The position numbers were made by a program, and so were the translations under genes. A DNA stretch of 64,000 nt from Enterobacillus tribolii (GTDB taxonomy: Bacteria; Pseudomonadota; Gammaproteobacteria; Enterobacterales; Enterobacteriaceae), in the NCBI RefSeq assembly GCF_003363015.1, contig NZ_QRAP01000001.1, positions 996,499 to 1,060,498 of the forward strand. The letters run 5' to 3'. The stretch's first letter is position 1, and each line of letters begins with the position of its first letter. A model generated the notes under the pieces. The model had not been told where the DNA came from and did not search any database. It saw only the letters and a program-made list of their open reading frames with translations. Below are positions 18,800 through 31,400 of the stretch, in pieces.

Positions 18800-20938
18800 T
18801 TACGCCACCACGGCGGTCACGTTACTGTTGCGGCGGGCTTCGGCCAGAATCTCGTCGCGCGGCCCGTCGGCCACGATCCGCCCGCCGTCCATCACCACGA
18901 TGCGGTCCACCAGCGCCAGCAGCGCCGGGCGGTGGGTGACCAGCACCAGCGTGCGGCCGGTCAGCCAGTTGCCCAACTGACGGATCACCTGATTTTCCAG
19001 TTGTTCATCCATCGACGCGGTCGGTTCGTCCAGCAACAGCACCTGCGGGTTACGCACAATGGTGCGGCTCAGCAACACCATCTGCCGCTGGCCGCCGGAC
19101 ATCCCGCGTCCGCCTTCGCCGATAGGGCGATCGAGGCTGGCGGCATCCTGCTGAATCAGGCTGATGGCGCCGCTGACGCGCAGCGCCTGCAACAGCTCCT
19201 GCTCCGAGGCGTGAGGATGCCCCAGCGTCAGGTTCTGGCGCAGCGTGCCGTAAAACAGGCGTGCGTCCTGAGAAAGCAGCCCCACCTGACGCCGCAGATC
19301 CAACGGGTCAATGCGCGTGATGTCCACGCCGTCGACAATCACCTTTCCGTTCCCGGCCTGCACCTGGCCGGAAAGCAGCTTCAGCAGCGTGGATTTTCCC
19401 GAACCAACCTTGCCCAAAATCGCCACCCGTTCGCCGGGCTGAATCTCAAGGCGCGCGATCTGCAACGCCAGCGCGCCCTTCTCCGGATCGTAGCTGTATT
19501 GCACGTCCTGCAACTGAAAGTGCCCGGCCAGCACCGGGCAGCGCGCCATCTGTTCGTCCGCTTCGCGATCCAGCGGCTTTTTCAGCAGCTCATTCAGCCC
19601 CTCCATGGCGTTTTTGGCATGCTGCCAGCGGGAAAACACCATGGTGAGCTGCATCAGGGGCGCGATGGTGCGCGACGACAACAGGCTGCACGCCACCAAC
19701 GTCCCGGTGGTGATCGCGCCGTCCAGCACCAGATAAGAACCGAACACCAGCATGCCGGCGTAGGTCACCTGCTGCACGGTCGAGGCCCAGCCGGTCAGGC
19801 GCGCGCCCCACAGCCGCTGCTTCATGCCGATGGCCGCGCTGACCGCATGCGTGTGCTCCCACTGGCGCTGAAAATAAGGCTCCGCCTGTAACGCCTTGAT
19901 ATCCTCGACCCCTTCGATAGACTCCACCAGCACCGCGTTACGGATGGCGCTTTCACGCATCCCCTCCTTCGCCAGCTTTGCCATCGGCCACTGCATCAGG
20001 ATGCCGGGGATCACGATCAGCGGAATGGCGATCAGCGGGATCAGCACCAGCCAGCCGCCGACCAGCGCCATAATGACCAGAAACAGCAGCACGAAGGGAA
20101 TATCCGCCGCCGCGCTCAGCGTGGTGGAGGTCAGCAGCTCGCGCACCTGATCGATCTCGCGCAACTGCGCCATAAACGAGCCGGTCGATTTGGGGCGGTG
20201 ATCGTTTTTGATCGCCATCGCCCGGGCGAAAAACAGGGCTGATACCTTGAGATCCACCACCTTGCCCATCAGGTCGGAGATATGGGTGCGCGCCTGGCGG
20301 ATGGCGAACTCCAGCGCCGCCGCCGTCAGCACCCCGGCAAACAGTACCCACAGCGTAGGGTAAGACTCCGCCGGGATAACCCGATCGTAAACCTGCATGG
20401 AGAACAAAATGCCGGCCAGCGCCAATACGTTGCCCACCACCGACGCCAGTGAAATTTCCGTCAGCTTGCGCCCGGCGTGGCGGAAGTTATGCCAGAACCA
20501 GTGCGTTTCATAAGGGCGGATAAAATCATCAATCCGGCTGTCGCGACCGCGCGCGGCGATCCCCAGCATCACCACGTCAGGCTGGATGCGCGCCAGCAGT
20601 TGCGGCAGCGCCTCTTCCCGCGTCATATCGCCACCGTCGGCCAGCCAGTAGCAAACCTGTTCGTCCGCATCCAGCGATTCCAGCACAATCGGCGAGCCGT
20701 CGAGAAGCTGCGCGATGACCGGGAAAATCTCACTGCGCCAGCGCGTTTTCGCCGCTGGCTGAATCCGCATCTGCATCCCCATCAGCCCGCTCATGCGTTC
20801 CAGGCGGCGCAGCAAAGGCAGGTTTTCATACCAGCGCATCTGCTGACGCAGCGCCGGCAAATCGACCGGCAGTCCGAAACGGCCCGCCGCCCGGCCCACT
20901 GCCGTCAGCCAGCACTCTGTATCCGGTTTATAGGTCAT
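18800..20938 (-). CDS. Type I secretion ABC exporter (permease/ATPase), LapB-like
   Basis: Inner-membrane ATPase that exports RTX-type adhesins. It is 712 residues: an N-terminal C39-peptidase-like domain lacking the catalytic Cys context (a docking rather than processing domain), a six-helix ABC membrane domain at about 160-440, and a nucleotide-binding domain with Walker A (LGKVGSGKST), signature MSGGQRQMVLLSR, Walker B VLLLDEPTASMD and switch His (LVTHRPALL). It sits between the TolC-type and HlyD-type genes with short gaps, so all three are one unit. Confidence 0.95.
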   Translation of the reverse strand: MTYKPDTECWLTAVGRAAGRFGLPVDLPALRQQMRWYENLPLLRRLERMSGLMGMQMRIQPAAKTRWRSEIFPVIAQLLDGSPIVLESLDADEQVCYWLADGGDMTREEALPQLLARIQPDVVMLGIAARGRDSRIDDFIRPYETHWFWHNFRHAGRKLTEISLASVVGNVLALAGILFSMQVYDRVIPAESYPTLWVLFAGVLTAAALEFAIRQARTHISDLMGKVVDLKVSALFFARAMAIKNDHRPKSTGSFMAQLREIDQVRELLTSTTLSAAADIPFVLLFLVIMALVGGWLVLIPLIAIPLIVIPGILMQWPMAKLAKEGMRESAIRNAVLVESIEGVEDIKALQAEPYFQRQWEHTHAVSAAIGMKQRLWGARLTGWASTVQQVTYAGMLVFGSYLVLDGAITTGTLVACSLLSSRTIAPLMQLTMVFSRWQHAKNAMEGLNELLKKPLDREADEQMARCPVLAGHFQLQDVQYSYDPEKGALALQIARLEIQPGERVAILGKVGSGKSTLLKLLSGQVQAGNGKVIVDGVDITRIDPLDLRRQVGLLSQDARLFYGTLRQNLTLGHPHASEQELLQALRVSGAISLIQQDAASLDRPIGEGGRGMSGGQRQMVLLSRTIVRNPQVLLLDEPTASMDEQLENQVIRQLGNWLTGRTLVLVTHRPALLALVDRIVVMDGGRIVADGPRDEILAEARRNSNVTAVVA

Positions 20939-20956
20939 TGTGTGTTCTCCGGCGCG

Positions 20957-22348
20957 TTATAGGGCGGGCAGCTCATCATCGCCGTTCTTACGGCGTTCGA
21001 TGCCCAGCATGTCCAGTAAATTATCCACCGCGCCGGCATAACGGACGGCGGCGTCCCAGGCGTCATAGCGCGCCGTGATGGCGGACACATCCGCCTGCAG
21101 CACGTCCTGTTCCACGCTGAGCAAGTCGTTCAGGCTGCGCTTGTTCAGCCGGTATTCATCCTGATAAACGCTGCGCGTCTGGCCGGCGCTGATCTGCTGC
21201 GCCTCGCCCGCCTGCTGCCGCAGTTGCGCACCGCCCAGATCCGCATAGGCCGTGCTCGCTTTCTGGTTGACGTCCAGCTTGCTGGCCTCCACTTCGGCCA
21301 GCGCCGCCTCACGATCCCCCATCGCGGCGTCCACCTTGGCATTCAACGCGCCGCCCTGATACACCGGCGCGCTGACCACCAGCTGAACCTCGTCGTCCCA
21401 GTAAGAACTGCTGTCGTTGATATAGCGGGTGCGCCCGGCCTGAACCGAAAGCGTCGGCCAGCGCTGCGCTTTGGCCTGTTCGATACGCTGCTCCGCCGCC
21501 AGCCGTTTGGCCTGCGCGCTGCGCACCGCATTGTTTTGCTGATAGGGCAGATCCGTCAGGGTGATTTTTTGGTTCAGCAGGTCGGTCGGCAAGTCAGGCA
21601 GCGTATCCGCCGCCACGCCGGTCAGTACCGACAGCGACGCCTGCGCCGATCGCGTCTGGGCCCGGTACTGTTCATAGGTGGCGTTCATTCCTGCAATGCG
21701 GGATTCCGCCTGCAGAACGTCGGACTGGGAGCTTAATCCGGCATCGGCGCGCAACCGGGCCATGTCGCGCACCCGCTGCAGGGATTGCAGGTTGTTCTGC
21801 GCGGCCGCTTCCAGCGTCTGATAGCGTTTAACCTGCAGATAAGCCTGCAGCGTCTGCTGCGCCACGGTGTTAAGCGTGCTGTAAAGCTGGTAGGCGTAAG
21901 CCGCCGACAGATCGTGTTGTTCATCAATGCTGCCGCGGGTTTTGCCGAAGTCATAAATGAGCTGTTGTAACGTCATCCCGGCGGAACCGTTGCTGTTCAG
22001 TGAACCGGAGGAGTCCGTCCGGTGATTGCGCCCTACGCCGCCGTTCAGGGAAACCTGCGGAAACCAGGCGCTGCGCGCCACTTTCAGGTTCGCTTCGCCG
22101 ACCCGAATCTGCGCCGCGGCCTGGGCAATTTGCGGATTGCGGCCGAAGGCGCGCAATATCGCCTCTTTAATACTTAATGATTGCGTGACCTGTTCGGCCG
22201 GCGCCTGCTGCCACGGAGACGTTTCCGCCGCCGGCACTGACGTCGCCGCCAGTAATGCCATCCCAACCCAAACTCCCCAATGCGGCCGCCTCCCTGCGCC
22301 GCGTACGCTATCCCCGCCAGTGCCGGATAGAGACGTCATGCGCTTCAT
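20957..22348 (-). CDS. TolC-family outer-membrane channel for the adhesin exporter
   Basis: Outer-membrane exit duct of the type I system. It is 463 residues with an export signal (hydrophobic stretch near residues 24-40, cleavage likely after VPAAE region) and the two OEP repeats typical of TolC, LapE and BapB proteins (LSIKEAILRAFGRNPQIAQA; LNKRSLNDLLSVEQDVLQA). The start ATG at 22348 is used because no other in-frame start keeps the signal; the N-terminus is longer than usual and could begin a little later. It lies 138 bases after the adhesin, behind two strong hairpins. Confidence 0.92.
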   Translation of the reverse strand: MKRMTSLSGTGGDSVRGAGRRPHWGVWVGMALLAATSVPAAETSPWQQAPAEQVTQSLSIKEAILRAFGRNPQIAQAAAQIRVGEANLKVARSAWFPQVSLNGGVGRNHRTDSSGSLNSNGSAGMTLQQLIYDFGKTRGSIDEQHDLSAAYAYQLYSTLNTVAQQTLQAYLQVKRYQTLEAAAQNNLQSLQRVRDMARLRADAGLSSQSDVLQAESRIAGMNATYEQYRAQTRSAQASLSVLTGVAADTLPDLPTDLLNQKITLTDLPYQQNNAVRSAQAKRLAAEQRIEQAKAQRWPTLSVQAGRTRYINDSSSYWDDEVQLVVSAPVYQGGALNAKVDAAMGDREAALAEVEASKLDVNQKASTAYADLGGAQLRQQAGEAQQISAGQTRSVYQDEYRLNKRSLNDLLSVEQDVLQADVSAITARYDAWDAAVRYAGAVDNLLDMLGIERRKNGDDELPAL

Positions 22349-22390
22349 TTATGTGCCCCACCTTACGTATGATGATGGCTGTTGTATTAA

Positions 22391-22416
22391 CGGGAAACGC
22401 GCCACCGCGTTTCCCG
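22391..22416 (-). terminator. Perfect 11-bp hairpin between adhesin and TolC-type gene
   Basis: CGGGAAACGCG-CCAC-CGCGTTTCCCG. Nearly no U-tract on the minus strand, so it may act as an attenuator or as a 3' barrier rather than a full terminator. Confidence 0.65.
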
Positions 22417-22450
22417 CTGCCGTATGTAAAAGGGCACTCCCGCCCGTGTA

Positions 22451-22476
22451 CCGGTGCGGCTAAAAGGCCGCACCGG
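22451..22476 (-). terminator. Perfect 10-bp hairpin just after the adhesin stop
   Basis: CCGGTGCGGC-TAAAAG-GCCGCACCGG, 10-36 bases past the adhesin stop codon. With the second hairpin at 22391-22416 it likely reduces read-through so that the exporter is made in smaller amounts than its substrate, or protects the adhesin message end (inference). Confidence 0.65.
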
Positions 22477-22486
22477 ACTACCGCCG

Positions 22487-25400
22487 CTACACCAGATTGA
22501 CCTGCAAACCGTGCTGAATCAGGATATCGCCCAGCGTGCTGTTGCCCTGCGCTGAGTTGTGGTAGACGTCATAGTCCACGCCGTTCACTTCCCGCTGGCC
22601 GCTGACGCCCCAGACATCGCCCTGATCGTGCGCCAGATTGACCTCATCGTGCCCTTCGCCCCGGATAACCAGCGGCGTATTCTGCTGCTCATCCAGCTCC
22701 AGCACGTTACCGAGATCCAGCGTGATGCTGTTGCTGCCGCCCAACCCGAGATCGACGATGCTGATGTGCTCTACCGCACCGTTCAGCGCCGTCAGATCCA
22801 GATGCAGCCCGTTACCGCCGAAGATCAGGGTATCGATGCCGCTGCCGCCGTCGATGTGCGTGAATCCCAGCGTTTCGAGATGAATCACATCGTTGCCGCT
22901 GCCGCCCGTGACCGCTTCACCCCGGACTTCCGTGCCATCGGCCAGCGTGGCCGCCACGGCAGGCACGGCATCGTGCGTCGTGTCGGCGCTGGCCGCAGTC
23001 GTGGTTTCTTCGGCCGTGCTTTGCGTTACGACAGGCGCAGCGTGGCTGCTTTGCGCGCTTGTCGCCGCGTCTGCCGGGTCATGCACCGCTGGCATTTCCA
23101 GTGACAACAGCGACGCCTGAGCCAGGCTGGGCAGCGCCAGCCCGCCCAGACCGACGGTGGCGTCAAAGCCGTTCTGCGCCGCATCGTGCGTCGTCAGCTC
23201 AATCAGCTTCGTCGTCAGCGGCGAAGTGATTAGCGTCGTCAACTGGCTGGCGCTCAGGAACACCAACGCACTCCAGCTGCCGTCGCTTTGTACCGCCGCC
23301 TGAGCGCCGGCCACGCCGTTTAACAGGGAAAGCATCACTACTGCGCCGGGTTCCAGGTTGCGGGAACTGCCGCTGAGTTTCAGGCCGTTCGTCACCAGGC
23401 CAGCAATATCGCCCAACCCCAGTGACAGCGGGTTCAGCGACAGCAGCGGCGCGGTCAGTTTGACGTTAACGTTGGTGCCGATAGCGGCGGTGTTGCCCAC
23501 CGCGTCACGTATCGACACACCAACCTGCAACCCGCTGCTCGGCAACGCATTCAGCACGCTGGCATCGAGTTTCAGCGACCAGGTACCGTTGCTGCCTACC
23601 GTGGCGTTATAGCTGGCGCCGCCCAGCGTCACGGTAACCGTCGCACCAACGGCGCTGGTCAACGTACCGCTGAGCGTCTGCCCGGCCAGCGCCTCGGCAA
23701 TATTGAGATACCCGTCGCCGCCGAAGATCGGCGCCAGCGAGATCGTCGGCAGTTCCAGCCCTACCGTCACGCCGGCGGTCGCGCTGGTGACGTTGCCACC
23801 CGGCGTCGTCAGGGTAATGGCCGCGGTCAAATTGCCGTCCGGCAGTTGCGCCAGCGCAAGAGGATCAACGCTGATACTGAAGCTGCCGTCCGCCAGCGTC
23901 ACGCCGGCGAAGGTGCTGTTTCCCAGCTTGACGGAAACCTGTGTGCCTTCCGGCGCGTTATTGACCGTTCCGCTGATGAGCTGGGTGGTGTCCGCCTGAG
24001 CGGCGTTCAGCAGCCCATTGTTGAAAATGGTGATGCCGCCCAACACCGGTGACAGCAGATCCAGCGTGACCCCCGCGCTGGCGCTGGCCGGGTTGCCCGC
24101 CACGTCCGTCGCGTTGACCGAGACCGTCAGGTCGCCGCTGCCGATACCCTGCAAAGCGCTGATAACCGCCGGTGTCAGCGCCACGCTCCAGGCGCCGCCG
24201 TCTGCCACCTGCGCCGTTAAGGTCGGCGCCCCGGCAATGCTGATCGTCAGGGTGCGCCCATCCAGCCCGGTGGCGGTGCCGCCGATGGAAAGCGTGCCCA
24301 GCAGGTCGTTCAGGTTCAGTACGCCGTCGCCGAACAGCGGGCTCAGCGTAATGGCCGGCAGGTTATGGGTGATCACGTCCAGATTGAGCAACTGCTGTGC
24401 TGTGTTGCCGGCAAAATCCGTCACCTTCACCAGCACCTGGCTGACGCCGTCCTGCAAGCCTTGCAGAACCGCGGAAGGCACGGGAAGCGACCAGTTGCCG
24501 TCCAGCTGCACGCCGACGGTGTAATCCGTGCCGCCCAGCGTTACCGTGACCTGCAGGCCAGGGGTCACGTTGCCGACGACGCCGCTGATGACCTGCTGGG
24601 CGGTCGACTCCGCCTGGTTGAGGAAGTTGTCGCCGAACGCCACCACCGAGTTGATAACCGGCAGATTGGTCAGCGCCAGCTGCGCGTTAACCAGCTGATG
24701 AGCGACGTTGCCGTTGGCGTCGGTAATGCTCAGGTCCAGCCCCAGCGTATTACCGACCAGACCGGACCACAGATCCGGCGTCAGGTTCAGGCTCCACTGC
24801 CCGTTGGCGCCCACCGGCGCGGTCAGAGTCTGACCGGCGATGGTCAGCGACACCGTGGCGCCGGCGTATTCCCCGGTGGCGGTGCCGGACAGCACCTGTG
24901 TCACCAGCGATTCCGCCAGGTTCAGGATGCCATCGCCGAAGATCGGGCCTGCGCCTACACCCAGCAGGTTGTTCAGCGCCACATTCAGGCCAACGCTGAC
25001 TTCCGTGGTATTGCCCGCCGCATCGCCGGCAACCACGCTGATCACCTGCGGGCCGTCCGGCAGCGACTGCAACAGCCCCGGCGTAAACTCGGTCTGCCAG
25101 TTGCCGGACGGGTCAACCACCGCATTCAGCGTAATGCCGAGCAGCTTCACGCTGATGTTATCGCCGGGGTCGCCCTTACCGGTCAGGGTAAAGCCGAGCA
25201 GTGACTCCGCCAGGTTCAGTACGTTGCCGATGCCCAGCGGGTCCACGCTCAGCACCGGAGCGACCAGATCCAGCGTGACCCCCGTGCTGGCGCTGGCCGG
25301 GTTGCCCGCCACGTCCGTCGCAGTAACCGACACCGTCAGGTCGCCGCTGCCGATACCCTGCAAAATGCGGATCACATCCGGCGTCAACGCCACGCTCCAG

Positions 25401-28400
25401 GCACCGCCGTCCGCTACCTGCGCCGTCAAGGTCGGCGCTCCGGCGATGTCGATCGTCAGGGTGCGACCGTCCAGCCCGGTGGCGGTGCCGCCGATGGACA
25501 AGGTACCCAGCAGATCGCTCAGGTTCAGCACGCCGTCGCCGAACAACGGGTTCAGGTTGATGGCGGGCAGGTTATGGGTGATGACATCCAGATCGATCGT
25601 CTGCTGTACTTCGTTACCCGCGAAGTCCACCACCTTCACCAGCACCTGGCTGATGCCGTCCTGCAGCCCGGCCAGAATGGCGGAAGGGACGGGAAGCCCC
25701 CAACTGCCGTCCGGTCGCACGCCGACGGTATAGTCCTGACCACCCAGCGTGACCGTTACCTGCAGGCCGGGCGTCACGTTGCCGATAACGCCGCTGATGA
25801 CCTGCTGGGCGGTCGATTCCAGTTGGTTGAGGAAGTTATCGCCGAACACCACCACCGAGTTGATAACCGGCAGGTTGGTCAGCGCCAGCTGTGCGTTAAC
25901 CAGCTGATGGGCGACGTTGCCGTTGGCGTCGGTAATGCTCAGGTCCAGCGCCAGCGTATTGCCGACCAGGCCGGACCACAGGTCCGGCGTCAGGTCCAGG
26001 CTCCACTGCCCGTTGGCCCCCACCGGCGCGGTCAGGGTCTGGCCGGCGATGGTCAGCGACACCGTCGCCCCGGCATACTCCCCGGTGGCGGTGCCGGACA
26101 GTACCTGTGTCACCAGCGATTCCGCCAGGTTGAGGATGCCATCGCCGAAGATCGGACCAGCGCCCACGCCCAGCAGGTTGTTCAGCGCCACGTTCAGGCC
26201 AACGCTGACCTCCGTGGTGTTGCCCGCCGCATCGCCGGCAACCACGCTGATCACCTGCGGGCCGTCCGGCAGCGACTGCAACAGCCCCGGCGTAAACTCC
26301 GCCTGCCAGTTGCCGGACGGATCAACCACCGCATTCAGTGTAATACCGAGCAGTTTCACGGTGATGTTATCGCCCGGATCGCCCTTGCCGGTCAGCGTAA
26401 AGCCGAGCAGCGACTCCGCCAGGTTCAGTACGTTGCCGATGCCCAACACGTCCACACTGAGCAACGGCGCCTGGTTGTAAACGCTGATCGAATGATCGAG
26501 CTGCGTTTGGTTGCCCACCGTGTCCGTCACGCTGACCCTGATATTCTGCTGGCCATCGGGCAAAGCACGCAGATCGCCGGCGGAGACGTTCACGCTCCAG
26601 CTGCCGTCCGCCTGAATTTCGGCGAGATAGGTTTTATTGTTCAGCACGATGGTGACATCGCGCCCGACCAATGAACCTACCGTCGTCGAAGCCGTTCCCC
26701 GAATCACTTCGCCATCCTGCGCTTCACTGATGCCCAGAATGTCATCACCGGCAAACGTCGCCACCGTCAGCGCCGGCGCCTGGGTATTCACCACCACGGA
26801 TACGCTGGTTATGATGACCGGCGCCAGCGTTGTGGCGGTGATCTGATGAACGCCGTTCACGAACTGCGCGGTGGAAACGACCGAACTCCAGTTTCCGTTG
26901 GCGTCTACGTTGGCAATACCCAGCGAAACGCCGTCTATCGTCAGGGACAGCAGCATTCCTGCCGGTACGCCGATGGTTTTCCCGCTGATTATGATCTGCG
27001 ATACGCCGTTCAGTTCGGCGAAGTTAAGCGCATTGTCGCCGCCGATGGGATCGATGGTCAGCGATTGCACCGGCGGCGTCAGATCCACAATCAGCGGTAA
27101 CGGCAGCGAACTGCCCGTGTTGCCGGCCTTATCGTCCACTGTCGCCACGATAGTCCCGCTGCCCAACAGCGCCAGTTGCGCGGGTTGCAGCGTCAGACTC
27201 CAGCTTCCGTTGGCCTGTACCTGCGCGCTGAACGACTGGGAACCGATCAGAATAGAGACCGTTTGCCCCGCTTCAGCGCTGGTGGTTCCGCTCAGAACCT
27301 GCGCGACCTGACTTTCCGCATAGTTAAGGGTATTGTCGCCGGCAAACGTATTCACGCTGATATCCGGCGCCGTCAGCGCGAAGACCGCCGTCCCGGAAAC
27401 ATCGTGGCTGTTGCCCGCGGCGTCCGTTACGCTGACGTCAATGGGGTATTGCCCGCTGTTTACGCCCAGCAGTACCCCCGCCGGCAGCGTCAGCGACCAG
27501 GTACCGTCGCCATGGTTGACGGCCGCGCCGTAGCTCACGCCGCCGATGGTCACGGCCACCGTTGCCGCCGCTGAATCTACGCCCACGCCCACGTTACCAC
27601 TCAGCGTCAGCGCACCCAGTGCTTCGCTGGCATTCAGATAGCCATCGCCAAACGGCGTATTCAGCGTCGGCTGCGGCTCGGACAGGATCGCGGTGAAGGG
27701 AACGCTGAGCGACGTGCTGTTTCCGCCGGCGTCCGTGGCGGTCACCTCCAGCGCGTTCGGGCCGTCGCTCAGCACCAGCAGTGCATTGGCGCCCAGCGTC
27801 GCGCTCCAGGTGCCGTCGCCGTTCACCGTAACCGGATAGGCGATACCGCCGATGTTCAGCGTCACCGACTGTGCGCCGCCGGTATTGCCGCTGATGACGA
27901 TCGGCTGCCCCGCATCGCTCAGGCTGAGATAGCCATCGGCAAACGGGTTGATGACGGTCGGTTGCGGCGCTGTCAGGTAGGCGTCGAAGTCCAGATGTTG
28001 CTGGGCCACGTTGCCTGCGCTGTCGGTTACGGTCACGGTGATGCTGTGGCTTTCACCCGATGCCAGCGCCGCCAGCAGCGCGTTGGGCAGCGTCACGCTC
28101 CACTCGCCCGTTGGCAACACCACCGGCAGAATACCGATATCGTTGCCGTCCAGGCTGATCGTCACGCTTTGTGCCGGACCGTTCAGGCCGATCGTGCCAC
28201 TGATGGTTTGCCCGGCGATATTCGTCGCTTCAGCAATGTTCAGCACACCGTCGCCGAACGGCAGATTGATGGTGGGCTGAGGCAGGTTATGAACCAGTAC
28301 CGTCAGGCTGGTGCTGATGCTTCCGCTATTGCCCGCGCTGTCGCTGGCCGTGACGGTCAGTGGCCAGGTACCGTCGGGCAGTCCCTGCAATTGCTGAGGC

Positions 28401-31400
28401 GACAGCGCCAGAGTCCAGTTACCCGCCGCATCGACGATTGCGTCATAAGGCACGCCGTTGAGCGAAACCTGAACATGCTGACCGGCACCGCTGACGTGGG
28501 TTGACCCGCTCAGTACGCCGCCCAGCGCCGCTTCCGCCGCATTGAGGATATTGTCGCCGAACGCCGTGTCCAGCGTCGGGGCGGGAATGGCATGCGTCAG
28601 TGCGCCGAAGTTCAGTCCTGCGCTGGTGCTGACGTTACCGCCCGCATCCGCCACGGTCAGGCTCAGGGTATGCGACTGATCTGCCAGCGCCAGCAACAGG
28701 CCGGGCGTCAGCTGCACCGTCCAGTTGCCGTTGGCGTCCACCGCGCCGGCGATCTGCTGCCTGCCGTCCAGCGTCAGGTACACCGTTTGCCCGCCTCCGG
28801 TAACGCCGGTGTTGCCCGTCAGTACCTGCCCCGCCGTGGCTTCCACCAGGTTCAGCAGGTTGTCGCCAAATAACGGCGGCAACAGTTGGGCCAAAGGCAG
28901 ATTATGCAGGTAGGCGGTGAGCGATCCGACCGCCGTACCCTCGTTACCGAAGGCGTCCTGCGCCGTGACGCTGATAGTGTGCAGGCCATCGTTCAGCACG
29001 TTGAGCACGCCGGGCGCGAGGGTAATGCTCCACTGCCCCGGCGCGTTCACGGTACCGAGATATTGCACACCTTCTATCGTAGCGACGACCGTGGTGCCGA
29101 CGCTCAGGTTATCGGCGCTGCCGGTCAGGGTCAGCCCGGCAGCGGCCTGCAGTGCGTTGACCAGGCCGCTCCCGTTCACCGCATCGATCGTCAGCAGCGG
29201 CAGGAGATGTGTCGCCACCGTAAAGGTCAGGGGAACGGTGGTGGTGTTGCCAGCCGCATCACTCACCGACGCCGTCAGCGTAGCGTTGCCATCCGCCAGT
29301 GCCAGCAGGTCCGGCGCACTGATGTTCAGCTCCCAGTGTCCCAGCACATCGGCGCTGACGACCGTGGTTTTGCCGTTCAGCGTAACGGATACGCTGGCGT
29401 TCGGATCGCTGGTGCCGCTGAGCAGTTGCCCCAGCAGCGCTTCCGCATGGTTCAGTATGCCGTCCGACAGGAAGATATCGATACTCAGCAACGGTGCCTG
29501 CGTGTCTACCTGCACAGTATGTGTCGCATTGGCCTGGTTACCCGCCACATCCGTCACCGTCGCCGTGATTTGCTGCGCCCCCTGCGGCAGTTGTTGCAGC
29601 GCGGAAGACGACACGCTCACCGACCAGTTGCCAGCCGCATCCGTCTGTGCCAGATAGTTTGTTCCGCCCACGGTGACGGTGACCGTCTGCCCTGCCGTTA
29701 CATGCTGCGCGGTGCCGCTGATGGTCAGCGGGTTCTGGGCTTCCTGCGCGTTAATCACGTCGTCGCCCGCTACCGTGCCGATGGTAATGAGCGGCAGATT
29801 GCCTGCGGAGGCGATCACCGTGATGTCGTGGCTGTCCTGACCGTGGTTGCCGTTGGCATCCGTCACCACGGCGGTCAGCGTCTGCACGCCGTCCGCCAGC
29901 AGCGCCAGATCTGCCGCGGGTATGCTGAGGCTCCAGGTGCCGCCCGGCTGGACCGTGGCATCGTAGCCTTTACCGTTAAGCGTCAGATGCACCGTCAGCC
30001 CGGCAGTAATGCCGGTGGCCGTGCCGCTGACCAGCAGCGGAAGCTGTGTTTCCGCCGCGCTGAGGTAGTCGTCATTACCCACCGTGGTGATATGCACCGT
30101 CGGCAGGCTGGCTTGCGACGCGGACAGGGTTACGGTCGGACTTAACGAGGTCGTGTTTCCGGCGATATCCGTCAGTGCGACCGTCAGCGCCAGCGGGCCG
30201 TCCGGCTGACCGTTCAAAGCCCCTGCGGGAAGCGTAACCGACCAACTGCCGTCCGCCTGTACCTGTGCGCTGTAGTTTTGTCCGCCCAGCGTCACCTGAA
30301 CGTTTTGACCGACATCCGCCGTGGAGGCGCTGCCGCTGATGACGATGGCGGCCTGGCTCTCCGCCGCATTGATGACGCCGTCGCCAGCCACCGTATTTAC
30401 GGTTAACGTTGGCGGGAATGTATCAATGACGGTGTTAACGTTTACGCTGCCGCTGTTGCCGGCGATGTCCGTCGCCGTGACGCTGATGTTTTGCAGCCCC
30501 TGCGGCAATGACGCCAGGTCCGAAGGCGACAACGTCACGCTCCAGTTACCCGCGGCGTCCACCACGCCGGTGTAGCTCATGCCGGCAATGCTGATCACCA
30601 CGCTCTGACCGCCGCCGGTCACACCGGTGGTTCCGGTTAATGTCTGACCTGCCGCGACCTCCGCCACGTTGAGATAACCATCGCCAAACGGCGTGTTCAG
30701 CGTCGGCTGCGGGATAGAATAGACCATCACCAGCAACGGACTGTCGGCGGTGAGCGCATTACCACCGGCGTCCACGGTAGTAGCCCGGACCGTGTAGTTG
30801 CCGTCGGCCCCGATGGCCGCCAGGTCGATACCGGGAACCGGAGTGCTCCAACTGCCATCTGCGTTCACGACTGTGACATAGGATTTGCCGTTTAACGTCA
30901 CAATCACCGGCTGGCCTGCCAGAACGTTAGTCGTCACGCCACTGATGCTAACGCCGGCGATCAGTTCCGCTGCGTTCAGAATATTATCGCCGGCGATTGC
31001 CGCGATAGAGATTCCCCCGACGGTCAAATCAACGTTGACCGTTTCACTGGCCTGCGCCGTTTGACCGCCGGCACTGACCGTGGCCTGAATTACGTAATTT
31101 CCCTGCGCCAGCAGTTGCAGGTCTGCAGCAGGCAGGGAGACATCCCAGCTCCCGTCCGAACGGGTGAGCGCGGTGTAGGTTTTCCCATTCAGCTCCACCG
31201 TCACCGTGCTGCCGGTCGCGGCATTGGCTACCGTTCCGCTGAGCGTTTGCGTGAGCAAAGTTTCAGCGCCGGTCAGCAGGTTATCGCCAGTCAGCGGATT
31301 CAGCACAATCGTCAGCGATGCAAGGGTATCTACCTGTACGGTGTGTGACGCATTCGCTGCGTTGCCCGCCACATCCGTCACCATCGCCGTGATTTGCTGC

